A program made the position numbers and the translations under genes. A DNA stretch of 64,000 nt, taken from positions 11,566-75,565 of the forward strand of contig DACV01000007.1 in NCBI GenBank assembly GCA_002494885.1, read 5' to 3'. Of this stretch, positions 54,417-63,007 are shown piece by piece. The notes beneath the pieces are model-generated. The model was not told the origin of the DNA, did no database searches, and saw nothing but the letters and a program-made list of their open reading frames with translations. This DNA is from Methanobacterium sp. UBA44 (GTDB lineage: Archaea > Methanobacteriota > Methanobacteria > Methanobacteriales > Methanobacteriaceae). Positions within the stretch are counted from its first letter, which is position 1. The number at the start of each line of letters is the position of its first letter.

Positions 54417-54875
54417 TTGATGAATAAATACAAATTATGGACTTTAATAGCAGTTTTATTCATTATAATTGTAGGAGCATACGCTTATATTCAAATTCCA
54501 AAGTCAACATATGAAGAAAAAAATTCAGTTATTATTCCATCAGATAAAAATTTGACAACACAAGAACAAAAAAATAGTCTAATCAGAGAAATAAGAAATT
54601 CTAAAGGGTGGAATCAGTCTCTTGAAAATTTTCAAAATAACTTTCTACCTAATTATTATAATCCTGAAAATCCTACAGTAGATACTTTGTATATTTATGA
54701 TATATCAGAAAACGGAACTAAATTAAAAGTAGCAGTTGTAATGATGGATTACCATACACGTATTAGAGACGATTGGGGAGGTACTTGGGTTAAAAAAGGC
54801 CCAATTTGGATACCTACTGATAATTTTAAAATAGAAGAAAAAACGGACATTGATACTGGTAAAAACATTTTTTAA
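54417..54875 (+). CDS. Membrane-anchored hypothetical protein
   Basis: The protein has 152 residues: one N-terminal membrane helix (LWTLIAVLFIIIVGAYAYI), then a soluble part with IREIRNSKGWNQSLENFQNN and VAVVMMDYHTRIRDDWGGTW. No family is recognised. The start is either TTG 54417, at the usual distance from AGGTG, or ATG 54420 directly after it. It is monocistronic; the protein is probably exposed outside the membrane. Confidence 0.6.
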   Translation: MMNKYKLWTLIAVLFIIIVGAYAYIQIPKSTYEEKNSVIIPSDKNLTTQEQKNSLIREIRNSKGWNQSLENFQNNFLPNYYNPENPTVDTLYIYDISENGTKLKVAVVMMDYHTRIRDDWGGTWVKKGPIWIPTDNFKIEEKTDIDTGKNIF

Positions 54876-55387
54876 ACCTATTCTCCAACAGATAATTAAA
54901 AAAATTACAAAAATCTAACTAATTATAAAAACTAATCCAAAACCACTGAAAAAGCGTTCTTTCTACTAAGCATAATTATTAAGTTAATTGATAATTCTAA
55001 TAATACTTAATATGGGAAAAAGCATCTAAAATTATCATTATTCGGTATTTATTGGGATATGGAATAATTGTTTCTTAAAATAAATGAAAAAATCTATTTA
55101 TTACTGAATTATAAAAATATAAGAATGGGTTAAAATCTACTTAAAATTAACATTTACTGCTTAAAATCTTTAATATTAAAAGAAGTTATAGGTTATAAGA
55201 GCTTTGAAAGTAATTGAATGTCAAAAAAATTAAATAGAAATTATCCATAGTTAAAAAAAGGCATAGAAAACATAGTTTTTATTGTTTAGAAAAAGAATAT
55301 AAAATTAAACTGTTTAACTCTAATAACACTAAGAAAACAATAGAATCTAAATATGTTGCCCTATTTAAATTTTGAAGGAGAGTAAAA
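54876..55387. other. Gene-free AT-rich gap
   Basis: I see no credible open frame, tRNA or hairpin array in these 512 bases. The sequence is highly AT-rich. The last 15 bases hold GAAGGAGAG, the ribosome site of the next gene. A separate non-coding RNA cannot be excluded by eye. Confidence 0.5.
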
Positions 55388-55765
55388 ATGAGTGAAGATC
55401 GTTATAAAAAAGGGTTAGAAATGCTTAAAATAATGAATCCAGCTTCTTACCAACAATTACAGGACAATTTAGAAGATATTGCTCCTGATATGGCTCGTTT
55501 TGTTGCAGAGTTTCCTTATGGAGATATATACACACGTAAAGGTTTAGATTTAAAAACAAGAGAACTCATAACTGTAGCTGCAATTACAGCTCTTGGTACT
55601 GCCCCATTACAACTTAAAAGTCATATTAAAGGAGCTTTAAATGTTGGCTGTACACGTGAAGAAATAGTGGAAGTCATGATTCAAATGGCAGTTTATGCAG
55701 GATTTCCAGCCGGTTTAAATGGACTTTACACTGCAAAAGAAGTTTTTGAAGATTTAGATGAATGA
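55388..55765 (+). CDS. Carboxymuconolactone decarboxylase (AhpD-like) family protein
   Basis: The 125 residues show the CMD pattern: FPYGDIYTRKGLDLKTRELI, LKSHIKGALNVGCTREEIVE and AVYAGFPAGLNGLY. The redox CxxC of AhpD-type members is replaced (GTAPLQLKSH), so a peroxidase activity of that type is unlikely; it resembles gamma-carboxymuconolactone decarboxylase instead. The single Cys lies in VGCTREE. The ribosome site GAAGGAGAG is strong. The real substrate in a methanogen is unknown. It converges on tatD with a 5-base gap. Confidence 0.9.
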   Translation: MSEDRYKKGLEMLKIMNPASYQQLQDNLEDIAPDMARFVAEFPYGDIYTRKGLDLKTRELITVAAITALGTAPLQLKSHIKGALNVGCTREEIVEVMIQMAVYAGFPAGLNGLYTAKEVFEDLDE

Positions 55766-55770
55766 AATAC

Positions 55771-56532
55771 TCACCTTAAATTAAAAACTTTTTTAGCATT
55801 CTTTTCAGTTATTTTATCAACATCTTTAAGGGACATGGACTTTAATTCTACAATTTTTTTAACTGTTTCTTCTACAAATACAGGTTCATTCTTTTGACCC
55901 TTAAAAGGCGATATATAGGGACTATCTGTCTCTGTAAGTATATTATGAACAGGTGTATTCTCAACAAGTTCCTTATGATAGTCTGAATAGCAAATAATCG
56001 TTGAAAACGAAATATAATAGCTTTCTTCAATTATTTTATTTAAGGTCTGGAGATCACCACCATAACAATGGAAGATAACATCGGTATCTCTTGAATATTC
56101 CTTAATTAACTCCAGTGCTTTTAATTCAGCGTCCCTTGCATGTATTACAACAGGTAATTCATATTCATTAGAAATATCTATAAATGACCTGAAAACCTTT
56201 ATTTGCCTATTTCTTGCCCCAATATCTTCTATATGGTGGAAATCAAGCCCTGTTTCGCCAACTGCAACTGCTTTATCAATATTTTCATTTATCTCTTTAA
56301 ATGCCTGTTCTATTATATTATAATCTGCCTTAGATGCATTTACCGGGTGAAAACCTAATGTGCCGTAGATAAATCCCTTATATTCATCTACAAGCTTCAA
56401 TGTTCTTCTATTTCCGCCTAATGTGGCCCCAGAATTTATGATAGCATTTAGTTTTTTCTTTGCTCGCGAAATCACTTCTTCCCTGTTTTTATTGTATTCT
56501 TTAAAATCAATATGACAGTGAGTATCAATCAT
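55771..56532 (-). CDS. TatD-family metal-dependent hydrolase
   Basis: The 253 residues match TatD DNases: MIDTHCHIDFKEY (metal His-x-His), GTLGFHPVNA, AVGETGLDFHH, VVIHARDAELKAL, VIFHCYGGD and LTETDSPYI. It would be cytoplasmic. It is likely co-transcribed with uppS and mtxX, reading leftward, since the spacing is 29 bases. A biological role beyond nuclease activity in vitro is not established for archaeal members. Confidence 0.9.
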   Translation of the reverse strand: MIDTHCHIDFKEYNKNREEVISRAKKKLNAIINSGATLGGNRRTLKLVDEYKGFIYGTLGFHPVNASKADYNIIEQAFKEINENIDKAVAVGETGLDFHHIEDIGARNRQIKVFRSFIDISNEYELPVVIHARDAELKALELIKEYSRDTDVIFHCYGGDLQTLNKIIEESYYISFSTIICYSDYHKELVENTPVHNILTETDSPYISPFKGQKNEPVFVEETVKKIVELKSMSLKDVDKITEKNAKKVFNLR

Positions 56533-56561
56533 ATTTTCACCTTAAATTAAAAATAAATAAT

Positions 56562-57329
56562 TTAAACACCAAAACGTCTCTCTCTTTCCTGGTATGACCG
56601 TAATGCCCTTAAAAAATCAACTTTTCTAAGTTCAGGCCATAGACTATCACAGAAATAAAGTTCTGAGTAGGAAGACTGCCATAATAAAAATCCGCTGAGT
56701 CTTTCTTCACCGCTTGTTCTAATAATAAGATTCGGGTCTTCCAAACCTGCAGTGTAGAGATTTTTATTAACTAAATCCTCGTTAATATCCTGAATTTCGA
56801 TCTTTCCATCTTTAAATTCACTGGATATCTTTTTTATGGCATCTATTATTTCCATACGTCCATCATATCCTATGGCTATATTTACCTGTCGTTTATCGTA
56901 TTTTTCAGTGGATTTTTCTGCAATTTGAATAGCTTCTCTAACATTTTCAGGAAGGAGTTCCAGCTGTCCAACGGCTTTGACTCTAACTTTATTTTTTTGA
57001 ATCTTGGGATTTTTGGCAATTCCTTCAAATTCTTTCTTAAAAAGATTCATTAATCCTTCTACTTCCTCTGGAGATCTATTAAAATTCTCTATGGAAAAAG
57101 CATATGCGGTGACAATTTCTATTCCAAGTTCAATTGACCAGTCCAGTACTTTTTCAAGGGTACTTACACCTCTTTTATGGCCATCTATTGCTTCCATGTT
57201 GCCCATTAACCTGGAATAGCGTCTATTACCATCCATAATTATTGCTATGTGTTTGGGCATATTTTGAGGCTTTAAATTTTTTGAAATATACCATTCATAG
57301 ACTTTATAAACTGGTTTTAGTATCTGCAT
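56562..57329 (-). CDS. uppS: Cis-prenyltransferase (undecaprenyl/dolichyl diphosphate synthase)
   Basis: It builds the long polyprenyl diphosphate that carries glycans, the lipid used by the glycosyltransferases of this window. The 255 residues hold HIAIIMDGNRRYSR (catalytic Asp and diphosphate binding), AYAFSIENFNRSPEEV, LIIRTSGEERLSGFLLW and QSSYSELYFCDSLWPE. Its first 26 bases overlap the end of mtxX, which suggests translational coupling. Confidence 0.94.
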   Translation of the reverse strand: MQILKPVYKVYEWYISKNLKPQNMPKHIAIIMDGNRRYSRLMGNMEAIDGHKRGVSTLEKVLDWSIELGIEIVTAYAFSIENFNRSPEEVEGLMNLFKKEFEGIAKNPKIQKNKVRVKAVGQLELLPENVREAIQIAEKSTEKYDKRQVNIAIGYDGRMEIIDAIKKISSEFKDGKIEIQDINEDLVNKNLYTAGLEDPNLIIRTSGEERLSGFLLWQSSYSELYFCDSLWPELRKVDFLRALRSYQERERRFGV

Positions 57330-58038
57330 TTTTATTCCTGCTCTTTAATCTTGCTAGATAATGTGAAAATTCAAGTGCTCTTTTATATCCTTCAATGCTC
57401 TGTGATCTTGAAGTATCGATGAAAATTTCGTTAAGTCCAAGTGTTACGGCGCCATGGCTTTTACCAGAACCTAAAAAGGCAAGAGTTCTGAATATTAAAT
57501 TCCCGGAAATTCCATCTGGTGCCACAATGAAGTTTGCTTTATCATTTATAGCATTTTCTATTAATATAAAATAGTGTTTTACAGAATATTTATTTTTTAT
57601 TATTTCTGTTAGATATTCTCCTTCTTCAATTGAATTATAAATCTTTTTACTTCTATCAACATCCTGAGGTCTCCCACCAGAAAGAATACCTATTTTGGGC
57701 CTTATACCAATTCCTAATAAAAATTCAGCCCCTAATTCTATCAATTTGATTTTTTGTTCTACCGAATCTCCTTCATCAATTCCTACAGGAGCGAACAAGA
57801 ATTTATGGCCATTTGCTTCTAAAAGTGAAGCTCTAAAAATATCAGTATTAAATTTTTCCTTTAAAAATGGAAGAATCCTTGAAGAACTTAAAGATCCGCG
57901 TACAGCAGCATGGACTTCTTTCTTAAGAAGCATTTTGATTAAGTCTTCCTCTGATTCAGTTAAAATCACTTCAAAATTCACTTCTTTTGAAGCATCAACA
58001 ATATTTTTATTTTCACCAATACCTGCCGCAATTTTCAT
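57304..58038 (-). CDS. mtxX: Methanogenesis marker protein 4 (MtxX)
   Basis: The 244 residues start MKIAAGIGENKNIVDASKEV and contain AAVRGSLSSSRILPFLKEKF, IGILSGGRPQDVDRSKKIYN and VAPDGISGNLIFRTLAFLGS, with an overall phosphate acetyl/butyryltransferase-like pattern. I recognise it as MtxX/Mmp4, confined to methanogens, whose reaction is unknown. I used ATG 58038; a TTG at 58050 would add four residues. It leads the mtxX-uppS-tatD run. Confidence 0.82.
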   Translation of the reverse strand: MKIAAGIGENKNIVDASKEVNFEVILTESEEDLIKMLLKKEVHAAVRGSLSSSRILPFLKEKFNTDIFRASLLEANGHKFLFAPVGIDEGDSVEQKIKLIELGAEFLLGIGIRPKIGILSGGRPQDVDRSKKIYNSIEEGEYLTEIIKNKYSVKHYFILIENAINDKANFIVAPDGISGNLIFRTLAFLGSGKSHGAVTLGLNEIFIDTSRSQSIEGYKRALEFSHYLARLKSRNKNADTKTSL

Positions 58039-58152
58039 GATATGTTCCAATTTAGTGTTTATTATATTGAATTCATTTTTTAATATATTAAATATTTTAA
58101 AATTAATTTTGATATGAATAACTGAAAATCAAATTGATAATTCTATTACTTT

Positions 58153-59124
58153 TTAACGCTTTAATAATTTGTTAAATAAAAATCTGAAGCTAAAATTATA
58201 TCTATCTTCTTCTGCTACTTTCCATCTTCTAATAAAAGCAATTATAGTCATTAAAGCTGTAAATATGGCTAAAGAAAGATACATACTTATTAGATCAATT
58301 CCAATAGGCGTAGCATTCAATAAGAGGCCAATAATGGGGGTTATTATTGTACTTAAACCAAAACTAAAGAATCCACGTTCAATATCACCTACATCATTCT
58401 TTTTAGGAAATAAAATGTACATTAACAAATATCCGGGTAAAAAAAGCAGGAATGGAAGAGCTAAAAGAGTGATAATTAGAGTTTCAATAAGATCGTGATA
58501 GAATAAAATAATTACTGATAAAATTGTAACAAAAAATATCAGTATTAAATCCCAGGGTAAATTCAGCGATTTTCCTGTATATTTTTTTTCTAATTCTTTT
58601 TCTTGTAATTCCAGGTTTATTGATTCTGAAATATCATCTGCATATTTTAATTTCCCGCCACACTGACATTCTTTAAAATCATCTAATGATTCGCCATTTT
58701 GGAGCTTGTAATGTCCGCCACATTTTTGACATCCGATCCAATTATTAGCATAGTTTAAATTCCTTTTTCTTTGCATATAAGCAAAAATTAAAATAACCAT
58801 GGTTAATATTGTTAATAATATAATTAAATTTGGACCTGTAACGATTAAAGGCCTAAATAATATGTTTTCTACAATTACAATCAGGAATAGTAAACAAATA
58901 CTAATTAAAAAACTGTATAGGACTCTCTTAATTAAGTTAATATTATTCACCGGGAAAATAGATATTAATAACGCATATCCCGGGATAAAGAGCAATAAAA
59001 CTGAAAATAGATCCTTTAAAATAGGGATACCTAAATTAAAAAATGGTAAATTTACTGTAATCGTACATAAAGTTATCATTAAAATGATAAAAATATCCAT
59101 TTGAGATGATTGATATTGCCTCAT
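58153..59124 (-). CDS. DUF1616-type membrane protein with inserted zinc ribbon
   Basis: The 323 residues have about eight membrane helices in two similar halves, each with the LLLFIPGYALLISIFP or LLFLPGYLLMYILFPK motif of DUF1616. Between them lies a cytoplasmic-type insert with a zinc ribbon (CQKCGGHYKL and CQCGGKLKY, about 134-160). DUF1616 proteins are archaeal membrane proteins near surface and glycosylation genes; their function is unknown. No strong ribosome site was seen before the ATG. Confidence 0.75.
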   Translation of the reverse strand: MRQYQSSQMDIFIILMITLCTITVNLPFFNLGIPILKDLFSVLLLFIPGYALLISIFPVNNINLIKRVLYSFLISICLLFLIVIVENILFRPLIVTGPNLIILLTILTMVILIFAYMQRKRNLNYANNWIGCQKCGGHYKLQNGESLDDFKECQCGGKLKYADDISESINLELQEKELEKKYTGKSLNLPWDLILIFFVTILSVIILFYHDLIETLIITLLALPFLLFLPGYLLMYILFPKKNDVGDIERGFFSFGLSTIITPIIGLLLNATPIGIDLISMYLSLAIFTALMTIIAFIRRWKVAEEDRYNFSFRFLFNKLLKR

Positions 59125-59493
59125 ATAAAACTTCCATGTTGCAAAGATGATAATTGAATAATATGATACTTCATAATTAATTTAACGCTATTTAAATATT
59201 TAGTTTATATAATTAATCCGGAAATTCGATTTAATTAAAATGCAAAAAATAGTGGTTAATCAACTAAATTAATTTTTCAATTAGTGTAAAACTCCTTTAT
59301 CTTCCTCAAAAATTAATATTTTTTAAAATAAGGCATAACTCAGTTAAAATGATCTTTAAAAATCAGCAATATTTATTTTTAAATATTATTAATATTCTTT
59401 TTAAATTAAGGTTCTTTATGATAACTAAAACGAAAAAAATATATAATAATAAGGACCTGAATAATAAATAATTATTTAAAGAGGAATGATTTT
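59125..59493. other. Gene-free AT-rich gap with promoter elements
   Basis: These 369 bases separate divergent genes. No open frame, RNA or hairpin array is visible. A TATA-like aaatatataataat at about 59437-59450 could drive the rightward secreted-protein gene, giving a leader of about 25 bases with GAGGAATG. Confidence 0.45.
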
Positions 59494-59829
59494 TTGATTG
59501 GACAGGACAAAATTATGGTTATTCTTTTGGTTTTAAATTTTATATTTATTGGAACCTATAGCGTAGCAGTATCGATTCCTCAAGACGAATATATAACTGA
59601 TTATTCCAATATCACATCAAATAATACCTTAAATCAATCTGCTGAAAATAATACTGAAGATGAGTTAAACACTGATGAATCCACAGATTTCTCCCAGGAG
59701 AGGAGTACAAGAACTCCACAGAATAGAAGAAATGTAATTAGTGACAGCAGTGATCAAACTGATACAAATTATCCAGAACCAGAAACTCCAGAAGAGCCTC
59801 CAATCGAGAATCCTGAAGTTCCAAATTAA
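59494..59829 (+). CDS. Small exported acidic protein with N-glycosylation sequons
   Basis: The 111 residues have one N-terminal hydrophobic segment (IMVILLVLNFIFIGTYSVAV) and then a low-complexity Asn/Ser/Thr/Glu/Asp region with four sequons (NIT, NNT, NQS, NNT) and a Pro/Glu-rich tail (PEPETPEEPPIENPEVP). The start is TTG at 59494 after GAGGAATG. It lies just upstream of a large glycosyltransferase gene. It could be a glycosylated surface or cell-wall-spanning protein; no family is known. Confidence 0.65.
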   Translation: MIGQDKIMVILLVLNFIFIGTYSVAVSIPQDEYITDYSNITSNNTLNQSAENNTEDELNTDESTDFSQERSTRTPQNRRNVISDSSDQTDTNYPEPETPEEPPIENPEVPN

Positions 59830-59951
59830 AATGAATTACCTTACTCTTTTTATATTAAATAATAAAATATCTATACCGAATAAACTGCACATTATAATAT
59901 CAAAAATTTCACTAAGAAAATATGATGAGCATAATAATCAACGAATAAAAC

Positions 59952-60079
59952 AATGAGTAATTCACACTTAATCACTATTTTAAATATAGTTATAAAAAAT
60001 ATTAGATTACTATTATCATTATGCGTCTTGATAAAAAATTATTAACTAAAAATTCAGAGGCAACAAATGAGTAATTCAC
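59952..60079. repeat. 14-base direct repeat including a start codon
   Basis: AATGAGTAATTCAC occurs at 59952-59965 and again at 60066-60079, where it forms the start of the glycosyltransferase gene. The copies are 114 bases apart in the leader of that gene. The first copy is followed by a different sequence and runs quickly to a stop. Confidence 0.5.
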
Positions 60080-62991
60080 GATCCAATAAAATCAATGACA
60101 ATTTGAAATCATTTAAAAACAGACTGAGAAGAGTCAAAAATAACTATAAACATCGTATTAAATCATCGAAACTAAAAATACATTCTATTAAAAAAAATTT
60201 GGATTTAAAAGAACAATTTAAGAAAAATCAGGGAATAACACTAACTGAAGAAGAAATAAAACAAAAATATGATGAAATATTGAATAATAATTTATCTTCA
60301 GTCAAATTATATCCTTTTAATGACGACGCCCCCTTAGTTTCCATTATAATATTGAATAGAAATGGTTTAGAACATTTAAAAAGGTTATTTAAGGATTTTA
60401 AAGAGAACCTTCAGTATCCCTCATATGAAGTCATAGTAGTAGATAATAAATCTACTGACGATTCAATAAGCTTCTTAAAAGGGCTTTCAGATAAATTACA
60501 ATTGACCATCGTTAAAAATACAGAAAATAAATCTTTTTCAAAGGCAAACAATGATGCCGTTAAAATAGCAAAAGGGGACTATTTACTGCTTTTAAACAAT
60601 GATGTTGAACCTCTCTATGGCTGGCTTAATGAAATGATGCAAACTATATTAAAGTCTAATGATATAGGGGCAGTAGGTGCAAAACTGATTTACCCTGATT
60701 GCTCGGCCTCAGTTTATAATAAATATAATTCATTTAAAGTTCAACACAGAGGAATAGCCTTTAAAGAAGAAAAGGGTTTCATCAAACCCTATAACCTTGG
60801 AGATACGGATCCATTCAGCGCAGAAAGTAGTTTGGAAAAAGAAAGGGCAGCAGTTACAGCGGCTGCATTGCTTGTAAAGAAAGAAAAATATTTAGAAGTT
60901 GATGGTCTTGATGAAAACTACAGTTATGGCTATGAAGATGTAGATTTGTGCCTTAAACTTCTAAAAAAAGGATATAAAAACATTTATTGCCCAAAAGCAC
61001 AGCTATTCCATTATGAATTTGGAACTCAGGAAAAAAACAAACGCCGTAAAGTAAAAAATAGGCGGCTAAACAATAGAAAAATATTCATTCATAAATGGAA
61101 TCAATGGTTGAAAAAGCAGTTATTTACGGATAAATTATATAATAAAGGATTATTCTCTGAAAAGCCCTTAAAAGTGGTGTTTGCTGTTACTGAAAGTGGA
61201 GCAGATGCTTCTTCAGGCGATTATTTTACTGCCCTCGAATTTGGGGAAAGTTTGAAAAAATCAGGATACGAAGTGAGTTTTGTTTCCAGAAGAGGACCAG
61301 AAGATTGGTATGAGATTGATGAAGATGTTGATGTTTTAATATCCCTTTTAGATATTTATGATCCCCGAAAAATTAAATCACATAATAAATCTTTGATTAA
61401 GATTGCCTGGCCTCGAAACTGGTTTGACAGATGGGTTTCCAATCCTGGACTTTCCTATTTTGATATTATATTTGCACCGAGTGAAATCGCCTGTAGTTAT
61501 ATAAGAGAAAAAAGCGGTAATGAAGCTTTATTACTCCCTCTTGCTACTAACACTGACAGATTTAATTCTAATGTTTCATCCAGAGATGAATATTTGTGTG
61601 ATTATTGTTTTACAGGAAGTTACTGGGATGATCCCCGTGAAATTATTGAAATGCTGGATCCTGATAATTTACCTTACTCTTTTAAGTTGTATGGGAAAAA
61701 TTGGGAGGAGATTGAGAAGTTCAGAAAGTATGATCAGGGGTTCTTGAATTATTTTAAATTACCTGAATTGTATGCATCAACAAAAATCGTAATCGATGAT
61801 GCCAACAGAGTAACCAAAAGCTATGGAGCAGTTAACAGTAGAATCTATGACAGCATTGCAAGCGGAGTTCTGGTTTTAACCAATGGAGAGATAGGGGCAA
61901 ATGAAACATTTAAAGGTAAAATACCGGTTTTTAAATCCAGGGATGAATTAACTAATTTGATTGAATATTACATGGAAAATGAAGATGCACGGTTAGCCAA
62001 AGTCAAAGAGCTGCAAGAATTTGTTTTGGAAAACCATACCTACGATGTTAGAGCCAACACCTTAAAAGAAGCCTTAAAACAGTATTTTCTTAAAACAAAA
62101 ATTGCCATTAAAATTCCAGCTCCAGACTGGGAAACAGTTCATGAGTGGGGAGATTATCACGTGGCTTTGGGCTTGAAAAAAGAATTTGAGAGAAAAGATT
62201 GCGATGTTTTACTGCAAATACTCCCTGAATGGGATAATGATGAAGATTCTCATTGTGACGTAGTTATAGTTTTAAGAGGTTTAAGCAGATATACACCTAA
62301 ACCCCGCCATTTCAATATCATGTGGAACATTTCTCACCCTGACGAAGTCAGTATAGAAGAATATAATCAGTACGATTATGTTTTAATAGCATCTGAAATA
62401 TGGGCTGAAAAAATCAAAGAAGAAGTTGAAGTTCCAGTAGATGCAATGCTGCAGTGCACGGACCCTGAATTGTTTTATCCTGACCCTTCCGAGGAATATG
62501 AACATGACCTTCTATTCGTTGGAAACTCAAGAAAAGTGTTCAGGAAGATAATAAAGGACCTGTTACCTACCAGTTATGATCTGGCTGTTTATGGGAAAGA
62601 TTGGGATAAATTAATCGATGCGAAATATATTAAAGGAGATCATATACCTAATGGGGAGTTGAGGAAAGCTTATTCATCCTGTAAAATACTGCTTAATGAT
62701 CACTGGGACGATATGAGAGAAAAGGGCTTTATTTCAAACCGTTTGTTTGATGGGTTTGCTGCTGGTGCTTTTATTATATCTGATAAAGTTAGGGGAGTAG
62801 AGGATGTTTTTGGAGACGCATTAGTTACATATGAAGATTCTGATGAACTCCATCAGTTAATAGATAATTATTTGGATAATCCAGAAAAAAGAATTGAAAA
62901 TTCAAGTAATGGTAAAAAATTAGTGATAAGCCAATACACTTATCAGAAACACGTTGAACTCATTTTAAGGTTTATTCGCATAAATTCATAA
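60067..62991 (+). CDS. Three-module glycosyltransferase (GT2 plus two CgeB-like GT-B regions)
   Basis: The 974 residues start with a basic coiled-coil-like stretch (about 1-70), then a GT-A/GT2 domain (SIIILNRNGLEHLKRLF, VVDNKSTDDSISFL, LLLNNDVEPLYG, YGYEDVDLCLKLLKKGY, about 80-330). Next is a GT-B region (about 365-685) with FTGSYWDDPREII and NSRIYDSIASGVLVLTNGE. A second, similar region follows (about 690-974) with LLFVGNSRKVFRKII and NRLFDGFAAGAFIISDK. The last two look like CgeB/Glyco_trans_1_2 copies. One polypeptide could therefore add several sugars. The ATG follows AGAGGCAAC. Confidence 0.85.
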   Translation: MSNSRSNKINDNLKSFKNRLRRVKNNYKHRIKSSKLKIHSIKKNLDLKEQFKKNQGITLTEEEIKQKYDEILNNNLSSVKLYPFNDDAPLVSIIILNRNGLEHLKRLFKDFKENLQYPSYEVIVVDNKSTDDSISFLKGLSDKLQLTIVKNTENKSFSKANNDAVKIAKGDYLLLLNNDVEPLYGWLNEMMQTILKSNDIGAVGAKLIYPDCSASVYNKYNSFKVQHRGIAFKEEKGFIKPYNLGDTDPFSAESSLEKERAAVTAAALLVKKEKYLEVDGLDENYSYGYEDVDLCLKLLKKGYKNIYCPKAQLFHYEFGTQEKNKRRKVKNRRLNNRKIFIHKWNQWLKKQLFTDKLYNKGLFSEKPLKVVFAVTESGADASSGDYFTALEFGESLKKSGYEVSFVSRRGPEDWYEIDEDVDVLISLLDIYDPRKIKSHNKSLIKIAWPRNWFDRWVSNPGLSYFDIIFAPSEIACSYIREKSGNEALLLPLATNTDRFNSNVSSRDEYLCDYCFTGSYWDDPREIIEMLDPDNLPYSFKLYGKNWEEIEKFRKYDQGFLNYFKLPELYASTKIVIDDANRVTKSYGAVNSRIYDSIASGVLVLTNGEIGANETFKGKIPVFKSRDELTNLIEYYMENEDARLAKVKELQEFVLENHTYDVRANTLKEALKQYFLKTKIAIKIPAPDWETVHEWGDYHVALGLKKEFERKDCDVLLQILPEWDNDEDSHCDVVIVLRGLSRYTPKPRHFNIMWNISHPDEVSIEEYNQYDYVLIASEIWAEKIKEEVEVPVDAMLQCTDPELFYPDPSEEYEHDLLFVGNSRKVFRKIIKDLLPTSYDLAVYGKDWDKLIDAKYIKGDHIPNGELRKAYSSCKILLNDHWDDMREKGFISNRLFDGFAAGAFIISDKVRGVEDVFGDALVTYEDSDELHQLIDNYLDNPEKRIENSSNGKKLVISQYTYQKHVELILRFIRINS

Positions 62992-63007
62992 AAATAATTA
63001 ATGAAAA

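Noticed and set aside
59741..59956. 71-codon frame overlapping the secreted-protein gene
   Set aside because: Out-of-frame continuation through AT-rich DNA with no ribosome site.
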